A DNA stretch of 64,000 nucleotides. It comes from Spirosoma radiotolerans (GTDB lineage: Bacteria > Bacteroidota > Bacteroidia > Cytophagales > Spirosomataceae). How positions within the stretch are numbered: the stretch's first letter is position 1; each line of letters opens with the position of its first letter. Below the pieces are notes generated by a model. The model saw only the letters and a program-made list of their open reading frames with translations, had not been told where the DNA came from and did not search any database. Of the stretch, positions 33,409-41,791 are shown piece after piece. Location: positions 620,001 through 684,000 of the forward strand of contig NZ_CP010429.1 in the NCBI RefSeq assembly GCF_000974425.1, given 5' to 3'. The translations under genes and the position numbers were made by a program.

Positions 33409-34437
33409 TTAACGTAAAGTTTGGAATAGCTCCCGGAATCGTTCGGGCGAGCGGCCATCAAAAAAACGGCGTTGATTGGCTAACGAGTCGGCCACGATTT
33501 CGGGCGAGAACTCAAAGGATTGAATCGCGAGCTTCAGCATCTGATCCAGGGCAATAACTGGCGTCAAACGCGTCAATAACGACGGGAAATTAACAGATAA
33601 GGCTAGTTTTTCTTCGGATAAAAACTGTGCCAGCCGTGCTTGGTTATCGGCCGTCACGACGGTGATGAGGGGCCGGTTGATGGCACACACTTCGTAGGCT
33701 ATCGTGCTGCAGGCCGTGATGGCTAAACGGCAGGCCGTCAATTCCTCAACCATTTGTTGAGCTGTCAGATTTTGCAGAATCGTTAGGTTCGGAAGCTGGT
33801 GTTGAAACGCGTCGATAGCGGCCCGATTTGGATGAAAGGGCCCTAGAACAAGATGAACGGGCAGTGTTGAGTCAACCTGCCAAATAGCCTCCAGTACCGT
33901 TTGGGATATGTTTTGCGGGTCGGCACCGCCCAGACTGACGAAGATGGGGCCGTCGGCTGGTACTGGCCCGAAACCTGCCGGGTTCAGAAACGCGGGTCGG
34001 AGCAGGGCATAGTGTGGTCCCAGGCAAAACTGCGTATCCGGCGAGGCATCATACTCGGCAGCCGTAATGCCACCCGCGTGATTAATTAATACATCGGCAA
34101 GCTGATGGCCGGTTGCCAAGTCGTCAATAAAAACCAGCTTCTTTGCCCGGGAGCGCACGGACTGCTGAAACGGTTCATCGAACGAATAGCCATCCAGCAC
34201 AACAATGTCAGTAGGGGCAATGTGTGCTAAAAAAGCGTCCTGCTGCCCGCTTTCAGGAAGGAGAATGACGGACAGCCCCGCTTGCTCGATCATAGCGTTA
34301 ACATTGGCGGCTGGCTTAACAAGGGCAAACCGCATGGTGTAATGTCCTGTCAGCATATCGGCCAGCGCCAGGCAGCGCATAACGTGGCCCAGGCCGATCT
34401 GCGCGTTTCCGTCTGCCCGGAAAAGAAGTTGTGTCAT
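33409..34437 (-). CDS. pseG: UDP-2,4-diacetamido-2,4,6-trideoxy-L-altrose hydrolase
   Basis: A 342-residue GT-B-like hydrolase that removes UDP before the synthase step. The N-terminal LLFRADGNAQIGLGHVMRCLALADML contains the GxGHxxR-type catalytic loop with His. VLDGYSF, VFIDDLATGHQLADVLINHAGG and the C-terminal ITACSTIAYEVCAINRPLITVV are characteristic of PseG. It overlaps pseF by four bases. No acetyltransferase is fused to it, so pseH supplies that step separately. Confidence 0.93.
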   Translation of the reverse strand: MTQLLFRADGNAQIGLGHVMRCLALADMLTGHYTMRFALVKPAANVNAMIEQAGLSVILLPESGQQDAFLAHIAPTDIVVLDGYSFDEPFQQSVRSRAKKLVFIDDLATGHQLADVLINHAGGITAAEYDASPDTQFCLGPHYALLRPAFLNPAGFGPVPADGPIFVSLGGADPQNISQTVLEAIWQVDSTLPVHLVLGPFHPNRAAIDAFQHQLPNLTILQNLTAQQMVEELTACRLAITACSTIAYEVCAINRPLITVVTADNQARLAQFLSEEKLALSVNFPSLLTRLTPVIALDQMLKLAIQSFEFSPEIVADSLANQRRFFDGRSPERFRELFQTLR

Positions 34438-35123
34438 TGACTGGTCAGTAGGTTAAACTTCAACTCGGCTAGCTGCCAATCTGTTTCCGTATCAATGTCC
34501 TGCGCCTGCATCTCGGAAATAACAATGCCCCCCGAGTTATTGGTAATCAAGCGCTGATTTTTCTGAAATGACATTACCCGAAAAAAGTAAAACTGCCCGG
34601 CGTCGTGATACGCGGGTTCTAGATCCTGCGAGCGAGTGAGCGCATGTTCGGGCTGATACCACTGCACCTTGTCGTCGCGCAGGAATACGGCTCGCTGAAT
34701 GGGAAAACTAAACGGCTGGACTGGATAAACCGTATCGAACTGTTTTTCGGTAAGGGTCGTGAATGCCTTTTGTAAAAGGTCGGCAGTGACGAACGGAGCG
34801 GTAGGGTAGAGGCAGCAGGCATAGTCGAACACCTGTCCTTGCCGGGCATATTGGGCTAAAACCTCATCAAGAACCTGAGCCGTAGTGGCATAATCATCAG
34901 CTGTTTCGAAGTTTCTGAGAAACGGAATCGATGCACCATATTGCCGGGCAATATCGGCAATTTCGTCGTCGTCAGTAGACACCATGACCTCATCGAACAG
35001 GCCCGACTGCAAGGCTGCGTCAATGCCGTAAGCCAGAATAGGCTTACCCAGAAACGGGCGAATATTTTTCCGGGGAAGGCGTTTGCTGCCGCCCCGCGCC
35101 GTGATGATCGCTATGCTACTCAT
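34434..35123 (-). CDS. pseF: Pseudaminic acid cytidylyltransferase
   Basis: A 229-residue nucleotidyltransferase that activates pseudaminic acid with CTP. The family's opening ITARGGSKRLPRKNIRPFLGKPILAY is present, followed by VMVSTDDDEIADIARQYGA and CCLYPTAPFVTADLLQ. The C-terminal motif AQDIDTETDWQLAELKF is shared with NeuA/PseF proteins. It overlaps both pseC and pseG by four bases, showing tight coupling of the pathway genes. Confidence 0.93.
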   Translation of the reverse strand: MSSIAIITARGGSKRLPRKNIRPFLGKPILAYGIDAALQSGLFDEVMVSTDDDEIADIARQYGASIPFLRNFETADDYATTAQVLDEVLAQYARQGQVFDYACCLYPTAPFVTADLLQKAFTTLTEKQFDTVYPVQPFSFPIQRAVFLRDDKVQWYQPEHALTRSQDLEPAYHDAGQFYFFRVMSFQKNQRLITNNSGGIVISEMQAQDIDTETDWQLAELKFNLLTSQ

Positions 35124-36295
35124 GCGCCCACAAATTCCTTAACCGACTCGATCACGTAAGCTTGTTCATCATCCGTAAGGGTCGGAAACATGGGCAGGCT
35201 CAGGCAACGGGCGTAGTACCGCTCGGCGTTCGGGAAATCGCCGGGTTTCCAGCCGAACTGTTGGTAGTAAGGCATCAAATGAACGGGAATGTAATGCACC
35301 TGCGCCATGATGTTTCGGGTTCTCAGGAAGTCGTACAGCCCTTTCCGGTCGTCGATCTGAATCACGTACAGGTGATACGCATGAACGACATCCGTGGGCG
35401 GCACAATGATGTCTACAGCGGTTCCCGCAAAGGCATCGTCATATCGTCGGGCAATTTCCTGCCGACGGGCTAGCATCGCGTCGACGCGGGTTAACTGGCT
35501 ATTTCCCAAAGCCGCCTGCATATCAGTCAGGCGGTAATTATACCCCAATTCCTGCAATTCCATGTACCAGCCACCGCGCTCCGGTTCACCCGGATAGGGT
35601 TCCGTAAACTCGGCTGGCTTGTTGGTGATGCCGTGGGTTCTGAGTCGGAGCAAGTGTTTGTACAAGGCTTCGTCGTTGCTGGTAATCATGCCTCCTTCGC
35701 CAGCCGCAATGTGCTTAACCGGGTGAAAACTGAAAATGGCAAGATCCGCCAACGACCCATCGCCACAACGGTGCGCTACGCCCTGGCTATCGGTAAACGA
35801 GCCGCCCGGCGAGTGGCAACTGTCTTCCAGCAGCCATAAATCATATTCATCGGCCAGTTCACGGAAAGCGGCCATATCGACCGGATAACCAGCGAAATCA
35901 ACCGGGATGATGCCCGAGAAGTAGCCTTTTGGATGCTGTTCGAGCAACGCACGAACGGCATGTATGTCGAGTAAAGCGGTTGCGGGGTCAACGTCGGCAA
36001 AGAACACCTCTCCGCCACAGTACCGAACACAGTTGGCCGAGGCCGAGAAGGTGATGGGTGTGGTGATCACCCGTGTGCCTTCCGTTACGCCCAACGCCAT
36101 GCAACACAGGTGTAGGGCGGCCGTACCATTGGCTACGGCTACCGCATAGTGACAGCCAATGTACTTGGCAAAGGCGCTCTCAAACGCACCGATATGTGGG
36201 CCCTGGGTCAGAAATGGACCGCGCAGTACGTCAGCAACGGCGGCAATATCTTCGTCCGTAATGTGTTGACGACCGTAGGGGATGGGTTGATTCAT
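35120..36295 (-). CDS. pseC: UDP-4-amino-4,6-dideoxy-N-acetyl-L-altrosamine transaminase
   Basis: A 391-residue PLP enzyme of the DegT/DnrJ/EryC1 family, forming the 4-amino sugar from the PseB product. IPYGRQHITDEDIAAVADVL is the PseC/DegT opening; ANGTAALHLCCMALG, ITTPITFSASANCVRYCGG, LLEDSCHSPGG and FSFHPVKHIAAGEGG (PLP lysine in PVKH) follow. The start at 36295 is chosen over the longer frame to 36334. It lies 81 bases after pseB and overlaps pseF by four bases. Confidence 0.94.
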   Translation of the reverse strand: MNQPIPYGRQHITDEDIAAVADVLRGPFLTQGPHIGAFESAFAKYIGCHYAVAVANGTAALHLCCMALGVTEGTRVITTPITFSASANCVRYCGGEVFFADVDPATALLDIHAVRALLEQHPKGYFSGIIPVDFAGYPVDMAAFRELADEYDLWLLEDSCHSPGGSFTDSQGVAHRCGDGSLADLAIFSFHPVKHIAAGEGGMITSNDEALYKHLLRLRTHGITNKPAEFTEPYPGEPERGGWYMELQELGYNYRLTDMQAALGNSQLTRVDAMLARRQEIARRYDDAFAGTAVDIIVPPTDVVHAYHLYVIQIDDRKGLYDFLRTRNIMAQVHYIPVHLMPYYQQFGWKPGDFPNAERYYARCLSLPMFPTLTDDEQAYVIESVKEFVGA

Positions 36296-36376
36296 AGTTT
36301 GTTTGCTGAGTTCAAGGCCGACGCAACTAATCAAAGAGGGTCAGTGGCGCCGGACTTTCATTCGGAGAACAAGTAA

Positions 36377-37393
36377 TTAAACCGAAAAGGCTGGGTCGAC
36401 ATGTTCCCGGATTTGCTCCCGGAGTTGGTCTACGTTGAGCCATTCGGTGTTGGTGCCGGAATTATATTTAAAGCCCATATCGACCTGACGCCCGTTGAAG
36501 GCTTTCATGTAATCGTCAACGCTCCAAGTAGGTGTCGAGGGCGTGATAACGTAGTATTTATCCGTCTCGACGGTGTTGAGCGAGTCCGTTTCGGTAATCA
36601 TTTCCTCGTGAAGTTTCTCGCCTGGGCGAATCCCAACTAGTTTCTGTTCGCAGTTGGGACCAATGGCCATAGCGACATCGGTGATGCGATAGGAGGGTAT
36701 TTTGGGAACAAAAATCTCACCGCCCCAGGCGTGTTCGAGCGCGTGAAAGACCATTTCAACCCCTTCTTCAAGAGAAATGTTGAAGCGTGTCATGTCGGGG
36801 TGCGTAATCGGCAGGACGCCGTCTTTGCGTTTTTCGAGGAAGAAGGGCACGACCGAGCCCCGCGACCCAATGACGTTGCCATACCGAACAACCGAGAACC
36901 GCAAATCGCGGCTACCTTTCATGTTATTGGCGGCTACAAATAACTTGTCGGAGCAAAGTTTGGTCGCTCCGTATAGGTTAATCGGTGCAGCAGCTTTGTC
37001 CGTCGAAAGAGCCACAACCCGTTGTACGCCATTATCCAGGGCCGCGTTGATGACATTTTCGGCTCCGAAAACGTTGGTTTTGATGCACTCCATTGGGTTG
37101 TATTCGGCTGCGGGGACCTGCTTCAGCGCGGCTGCGTGCACAATGATGTCGACGCCTTCGCAAGCGCGCTTAAGCCGCTCGCCATCCCGCACATCGCCAA
37201 TAAAGAACCGAATGGACTTGTATTTCGACTGTGGGTAATGCTGCGACATCTCAAACTGCTTCAGTTCATCGCGGGAGTAGATAACCAGGCGTTTGAGGTT
37301 CGGGTGACGTTGGTACATCATCTCTACGAACTTCTTGCCGAAAGAGCCGGTACCACCGGTGATTAGAATGGATTTATTGCTGAGATCAAGCAT
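36377..37393 (-). CDS. pseB: UDP-N-acetylglucosamine 4,6-dehydratase (inverting)
   Basis: A 338-residue extended SDR performing the first committed step from UDP-GlcNAc. The Rossmann motif is SILITGGTGSFGKKFVEMM, and KQVPAAEYNPMECIKTNVFGAENVI and ALSTDKAAAPINLYGATKLCSDKL carry the unusual active site of the PseB/FlaA1 group. The downstream VPFFLEKRKDGVLPITHPDMTRF is also conserved. The inverting (PseB) assignment fits the rest of the locus. It follows the DUF115 gene by 77 bases. Confidence 0.95.
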   Translation of the reverse strand: MLDLSNKSILITGGTGSFGKKFVEMMYQRHPNLKRLVIYSRDELKQFEMSQHYPQSKYKSIRFFIGDVRDGERLKRACEGVDIIVHAAALKQVPAAEYNPMECIKTNVFGAENVINAALDNGVQRVVALSTDKAAAPINLYGATKLCSDKLFVAANNMKGSRDLRFSVVRYGNVIGSRGSVVPFFLEKRKDGVLPITHPDMTRFNISLEEGVEMVFHALEHAWGGEIFVPKIPSYRITDVAMAIGPNCEQKLVGIRPGEKLHEEMITETDSLNTVETDKYYVITPSTPTWSVDDYMKAFNGRQVDMGFKYNSGTNTEWLNVDQLREQIREHVDPAFSV

Positions 37394-37470
37394 GAGTTGA
37401 TAATAAATAAGTCAAGTTGGGCGGTTCGGTATGCGTGAAAGCGCGAATTTAAAAGCTGGCTGACCAGCTT

Positions 37471-38373
37471 TTAGTGGCGAATCGGCTGGTTTAGAGTAGT
37501 CCGCTCAAACGCGTCGATATAGCTTTTGGCGCTGGCATTTATAAGTTGAACACCCCGATAGTCGGCATAGTTGCGTAGTACTTCGTAGCCCCGAAAGACT
37601 TTGTGTAAGGATAAGAACTGCGAGGCCATCGAAAAGGTGCGCTGCCGCTGCGCATCGGAATAGACGGGCTGATGCGTTAAATCTTTGGGGGTATCGTAGA
37701 AATGTATCTGCTTGATCAATAGCTGGTTCTGGTCGTTCAGCCTGATCTGTTCATGCCAGGATGTATCGGCCCCGAACAGGTAAATGGTATCGAACTTTCG
37801 GTTGATCATCAACGTCAGGGCGGCAATGATAACCGTTTGCGCCTGAGGCATGCCCAACCCCTTCGAATAGAGCCAGTAGGTCAATTTTCGAAAACCACGA
37901 ACAACCGTGTAGTTAAAATAGACGACTTTGATGTGCGGGTTGCTCCGTTCAATCACGTTCAGCAGATAAGAGCCTTTGGCAAAATGAGGTACATACAGAA
38001 ACATGGGCCAGGTAACCTGCTCCTGAAAAATCGACAGGGTTTTCCGGATGTCGTCGCGGTCGGTGGTCTGTTCGGTAAAGACGAAATAATTAGGGTCAGA
38101 GATAACGTAATCCTGCGGACGAAGCCGGAGAAAAACCTCCGCGTGAGCAAAGTTATTGACGCATACAATTTCGGTTTGTCGGATAAAGTCGAATTGATCC
38201 GCTAAGGACTCGTTGAGCGATGGGCCGTTGCCCAAAACAGAGCAGACAGGGAGTTGACGATCCGGTAAGCGGGTAGCATGCCGACCACGAATTGCCACCT
38301 TCAGCAACGATACCAGCGATGCGAACAAGTCGCCCAGAAATTGACTAATGTGATTAAAACCAGCTTCGACCAT
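37471..38373 (-). CDS. DUF115/Maf-like protein, candidate pseudaminyl transferase
   Basis: A 300-residue protein with the DUF115 (MptE-like) signature: VCSVLGNGPSLNESL (GxGPSL) near residue 43, then CVNNFA, YVISDPNYF and TIYLFGADTSWHE. The same domain is the core of the Maf motility-associated factors, which transfer pseudaminic or legionaminic acid to flagellin in Campylobacter and related bacteria. Its place directly before pseB makes a role as the transferase that uses CMP-pseudaminic acid attractive; this is inference. Nothing in the sequence suggests the archaeal pterin pyrophosphokinase activity of MptE. The N-terminal 25 residues are mildly hydrophobic. Confidence 0.65.
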   Translation of the reverse strand: MVEAGFNHISQFLGDLFASLVSLLKVAIRGRHATRLPDRQLPVCSVLGNGPSLNESLADQFDFIRQTEIVCVNNFAHAEVFLRLRPQDYVISDPNYFVFTEQTTDRDDIRKTLSIFQEQVTWPMFLYVPHFAKGSYLLNVIERSNPHIKVVYFNYTVVRGFRKLTYWLYSKGLGMPQAQTVIIAALTLMINRKFDTIYLFGADTSWHEQIRLNDQNQLLIKQIHFYDTPKDLTHQPVYSDAQRQRTFSMASQFLSLHKVFRGYEVLRNYADYRGVQLINASAKSYIDAFERTTLNQPIRH

Positions 38374-38533
38374 GCAAACAGCACCTATTCGCGTGCTTTT
38401 TTCTACAAAACAACGAAAAAAACAGCAGACCGGAAGTGAGAGGTCGGAATGAGCGTTTTGACGACTGGTTAATTTAGCCGTTCTGACTTTTGGATCAGCT
38501 TATAGAATCGCTAGCAAAATCCTATGACTTCTT

Positions 38534-39481
38534 TCATAATATCTTTTCAAATACCTGCTTTGGTGACTCCTGCGCACCCAGATTGCGCTTGAATCGTATC
38601 AGACCAGGTTTTGGTTGTTTATTGGCATCGAGCGACACGCCCAAATCGAGTAGCCGTATCGCCGTTTTCTTGCAATAATCGAAAAGCCCATCGATGAGCA
38701 TCACCATGGGGCTAAGCGTCTGATAATCGGGGTGCGATGCGGGCAGAAAATTATATAAAATGTCGTGCCGGACGCGTACAGTTATCGTCACTGCCGCTAG
38801 CCGTGGCCCGTCAGTTACTGCAAAGGCCACGAATTGATCAGGAAACTGCTGACACAACTTAGTCACGCGACGACTGCTGACGGCCATTGGATACCCTTTC
38901 TGCTGCCGGGTTTCCTGAATGAAATCCACAACTTCAGCTACGTCTGTCGATGCCCACTGGTTAAACTGGAGGCCAGTTCGCCGACATCGTTGCAGCCGTC
39001 GGCACTCGGCTGGAACAATCCGGTCGTCAAAGGAATGACGACCGATGGGTAAATAATAGGTAGGATGAGCGGATTGTTGCACAAAATTGTGGGCGGAAAG
39101 CCGGTTCATTAGCCGCGCTGCCTGTTGCTGTGCATAACAATGTGGATAACTGACGATTCGTAGTTTTTTTACGCCTTCATTGCGGGCGGCTGCTGTTAAT
39201 TCGAAGAGGAACTTATCCAGAACCGCATCGGGCAACGTTTCCGAAAATTCGATGGAACCAAAAGGTGCAGCCGCCGGACTACAGGCTTCATCAGCCTGGA
39301 TAAAAAAAGCACAGCGGGCCTCGGTTTGCTGAGTTTCCTGGTTTACAGCCGAGAGTAGAATAAAATTTTCAGCCTGCTGCCGCAGATGGGCATACTCATT
39401 AAAGAAAAATCCAGGTTCGTAAAATGGGAGAACGTCGGACGGAGTTGGGTTTTGTTGATGTAAAAAGACATAGTTGGCCAT
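38534..39481 (-). CDS. FemAB/BioF2-like GNAT acyltransferase
   Basis: A protein of about 315 residues with the two-half architecture of the FemAB/BioF2-like (Acetyltransf_6) superfamily. FGSIEFSETLPDAVLDKFL marks the first half, and the second has FVAFAVTDGPRLAAVTITVRVRHDILYNFLPASH then LGVSLDANKQPKPGLIRFKRNLGA. Such proteins are common in polysaccharide loci, transferring acyl or aminoacyl groups to sugars or lipids. The frame is open to 39595, but ATG 39481 (MANYVFLH) is preferred. It is the first gene on the minus strand of the glycan locus, so it may belong with it. Confidence 0.65.
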   Translation of the reverse strand: MANYVFLHQQNPTPSDVLPFYEPGFFFNEYAHLRQQAENFILLSAVNQETQQTEARCAFFIQADEACSPAAAPFGSIEFSETLPDAVLDKFLFELTAAARNEGVKKLRIVSYPHCYAQQQAARLMNRLSAHNFVQQSAHPTYYLPIGRHSFDDRIVPAECRRLQRCRRTGLQFNQWASTDVAEVVDFIQETRQQKGYPMAVSSRRVTKLCQQFPDQFVAFAVTDGPRLAAVTITVRVRHDILYNFLPASHPDYQTLSPMVMLIDGLFDYCKKTAIRLLDLGVSLDANKQPKPGLIRFKRNLGAQESPKQVFEKIL

Positions 39482-39670
39482 ATCGCGCAGGTATAATGCG
39501 TGTACAGACGGCCTATACAAACGAAAAGTAACGAGGGTAATTTCGCATCGGCGTGACGTACCGGTTATTCTGAAGTCGAAACATAGTATATACATACATC
39601 AATACAGGCTGATTCGGCGTCGGGGTTCTCACTGACCGGCCATATAGACTGGATATCCGATAGAAAGAAT

Positions 39671-40471
39671 ATGGGGGTAGCTCTCATGATACGGAATGGC
39701 GGACGAAGGTCTTGGTTAGGATGGCTTCGGATTAGTTTTCTGAGCTTATCCGCCTTATTGATTACCTCCGTGCTAAAGGCGCAGGGTAGTTTTTGCCCGA
39801 GTATCACCAACGCCAGCCCGACATCCCTGACGGTTTGTACTGAAAGTGCCATTGATAAATTAGAGGTCAGCACAACGGTTCTGCCCTCTGATACCATTCA
39901 GTTTGTGCGGTTTGATACGTATCAGGCAAACCCCTATGCAGAACGGGGCGGTGTGCCGGTGGGCGAAGTCATGCCTGGACAGGGAAAGGCCACGTTACGG
40001 AATGTGATTTTCCCCGCACACTTTGACCTCCCCGACCGGATTTACTACGTGTATGCCCGCCTGAAAACGGCATCTGCTGACCCCAATTGTACCCCGTTTG
40101 CCTTAATTACGGTATTCATCAGAGCCAATCCCATGGCTTCGGTCGTTATCAAAGAGGCCACCTGTTATGCTACAGAAACGCAACGCGATGGGCAAGTGTC
40201 AATAACCGGATATCAACCAACCGAAACGTATGAGATGGCCGTCAATGGGACCTTCTCAGGCCGGGGGAGCGCCATACCGGCTGATGGTGTGATCGTTGGT
40301 GGTATCAGCCGAACGGGAATTCCCAAAACATACACGGTGCGAATCTATAATTCGTTGGGGTGCTATGCCGATCGTTCGACAACCATGACAAATGCGTTGT
40401 GCACCTGTGCCAATACACACTGCGTACCCATCGTCATTGTAAAAGTAAAAAGTGGCAGAGTCTCGAAATAA
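39671..40471 (+). CDS. Secreted protein of unknown function, cysteine-containing
   Basis: I do not recognise a family. The 266 residues begin with a signal peptide (LRISFLSLSALLITSVLKAQ), then a mostly beta-type sequence with eight or so cysteines after the signal and Ig-like character (YTVRIYNSLGCYADRSTTMTN). The C-terminus, CANTHCVPIVIVKVKSGRVSK, ends in a hydrophobic, basic tail of a kind I associate with secreted Cytophagales proteins, but it is not a clear T9SS sorting domain. ATG 39686 is an alternative start. It is divergent from the glycan locus and followed by a strong terminator. Confidence 0.7.
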   Translation: MGVALMIRNGGRRSWLGWLRISFLSLSALLITSVLKAQGSFCPSITNASPTSLTVCTESAIDKLEVSTTVLPSDTIQFVRFDTYQANPYAERGGVPVGEVMPGQGKATLRNVIFPAHFDLPDRIYYVYARLKTASADPNCTPFALITVFIRANPMASVVIKEATCYATETQRDGQVSITGYQPTETYEMAVNGTFSGRGSAIPADGVIVGGISRTGIPKTYTVRIYNSLGCYADRSTTMTNALCTCANTHCVPIVIVKVKSGRVSK

Positions 40472-40489
40472 ACTCTTGTTTTTACAGAA

Positions 40490-40520
40490 AACCCCGGCCT
40501 GACGAACTCAGGCCGGGGTT
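40490..40520. terminator. Bidirectional terminator
   Basis: AACCCCGGCCTGA (40490-40502) pairs perfectly with TCAGGCCGGGGTT (40508-40520) over a five-base loop. It separates the secreted protein gene from the convergent ppx gene. Confidence 0.8.
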
Positions 40521-40537
40521 CCTTATATGGGGTAAAA

Positions 40538-41422
40538 CTACTTTCGTTTCTTCACCTGCGCGTAGACCTGTTGAATAATGCCATCTTTCAGGCCCAGATC
40601 AGGAACAATAATCTTGTTAGCGCCCGCCCACTTCATGACAGAGATGTAAATATCAGCGGCTGGCACGATCACATCGGCTCGGTCGGCGTTCAGGCGAAGT
40701 TTGTTGATGCGGTCCTCCTGGCTAAAGCCCGCAATGAAATCACGGATGCGCTCGATTTCAGACCGGGTAGTTTCGGTTTCCGAAATTTTAGAGGCCAGGT
40801 TGAACAGCTTGCTGATGTTGCCACCCGTACCAACGGCGGTTACCTCCTGAAAAGAATCGATATTGTCTTCGACCCAATCTTCAATTTTTCGCCAGGCTCC
40901 TTTGTGTTCCTTGCCCTCCAGTAAGCGCACTGACCCGATTTTGAAGGATTTAGAATTGATCTTTTCCCGGTTTAGGTATACGTTCAACTCGGTGCTGCCG
41001 CCACCAACGTCAATGTGTAAGTATTGCCGGTCGTCGAGTGCATGTACAACGACGTCATTAATCAACTCGGCTTCTTTGCGGCCGTCAATTATATGAATTT
41101 TGATGCCCGTTACTTCTTCAATTCGTTTGGCGACCTCCTGCCCGTTAGACGATTCCCGCATGGCTGAGGTAGCACAGGCCATATAGCCTTCAACCTCGTG
41201 CAGTTCCATAAGAAGCTTATAGGCCTGCATGAGTTTGGTTGTCCGTGCTTCACTTTCGGGTGTCAGAGATCCGTAATTAAATACGTCGTGACCGAGCCGA
41301 AGGGGGAACCGTACGTATTCAACCCGTTTAAAGCTAACCAGGTCATCGTTGTGCAATACCGTCGAGATTTGCAGACGAGCTGCGTTTGAGCCGATATCAA
41401 TAGCTGCTAGTTTCAATATCAA
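40538..41422 (-). CDS. ppx: Ppx/GppA-family exopolyphosphatase
   Basis: A 294-residue phosphatase of the sugar-kinase/HSP70 fold that degrades polyphosphate or pppGpp. AAIDIGSNAARLQI is the phosphate-1 motif, YMACATSAMRESSNG the second, and LHIDVGGGSTELNVY the third; GTGGNISKLFNL follows. It is the short two-domain form, lacking the C-terminal HD domain of E. coli Ppx, as usual in Bacteroidota. No in-frame ATG exists at the 5' end: translation probably starts at TTG 41422 (or the TTG two codons later). A -7 box TACCTTTG at 41449-41442 leaves room for only a 10-15 base leader, which excludes an earlier start. Confidence 0.9.
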   Translation of the reverse strand: MILKLAAIDIGSNAARLQISTVLHNDDLVSFKRVEYVRFPLRLGHDVFNYGSLTPESEARTTKLMQAYKLLMELHEVEGYMACATSAMRESSNGQEVAKRIEEVTGIKIHIIDGRKEAELINDVVVHALDDRQYLHIDVGGGSTELNVYLNREKINSKSFKIGSVRLLEGKEHKGAWRKIEDWVEDNIDSFQEVTAVGTGGNISKLFNLASKISETETTRSEIERIRDFIAGFSQEDRINKLRLNADRADVIVPAADIYISVMKWAGANKIIVPDLGLKDGIIQQVYAQVKKRK

Positions 41423-41441
41423 TAGAGCTTTGTGAATGGGC

Positions 41442-41449
41442 CAAAGGTA
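41442..41449 (-). promoter_or_regulatory. -7 box of ppx
   Basis: TACCTTTG on the minus strand, 20 bases before the TTG start codon. The -33 box is not clear. Confidence 0.4.
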
Positions 41450-41791
41450 ATTTTTTTGCGTATATGAGCGAAGCGCTATCCTTTATTTTCGACGGTGCCA
41501 GACCATTATCCCTGCAAATATCCTTTGGTGTAAACATCAGGGGTGTAATGAGTAGACTCAGGTTGATAAACGGTTTATCTTATCCGTGAACTATGGATCA
41601 CTAGATAAACGATTGAATCATTAGCTCATTCGCGCGGACCATTTTCTTGCTATTTTTGCCACTGTAAGTAAAGACGAAGCGGTTCGGGTTAGATTTAGTT
41701 AATAGATTACACAAAATAGCATTAGCTCATTTATAAAGCACTTTGTGCATCTGTAAAATAGTAGTATAGGAGTCTCCGTTGGTAATATATT
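41450..41791. other. AT-rich gene-free region before the carbamoylation module
   Basis: About 340 bases without a supported gene. It contains the palindrome GATAAAC-G-GTTTATC (41565-41579), a second GATAAACG near 41603, a possible -7 box TATTTTTG (41651-41658) and the small palindrome GCACTTTGTGC near 41740. These could be the promoter region of the operon that starts at 41792. Confidence 0.4.
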
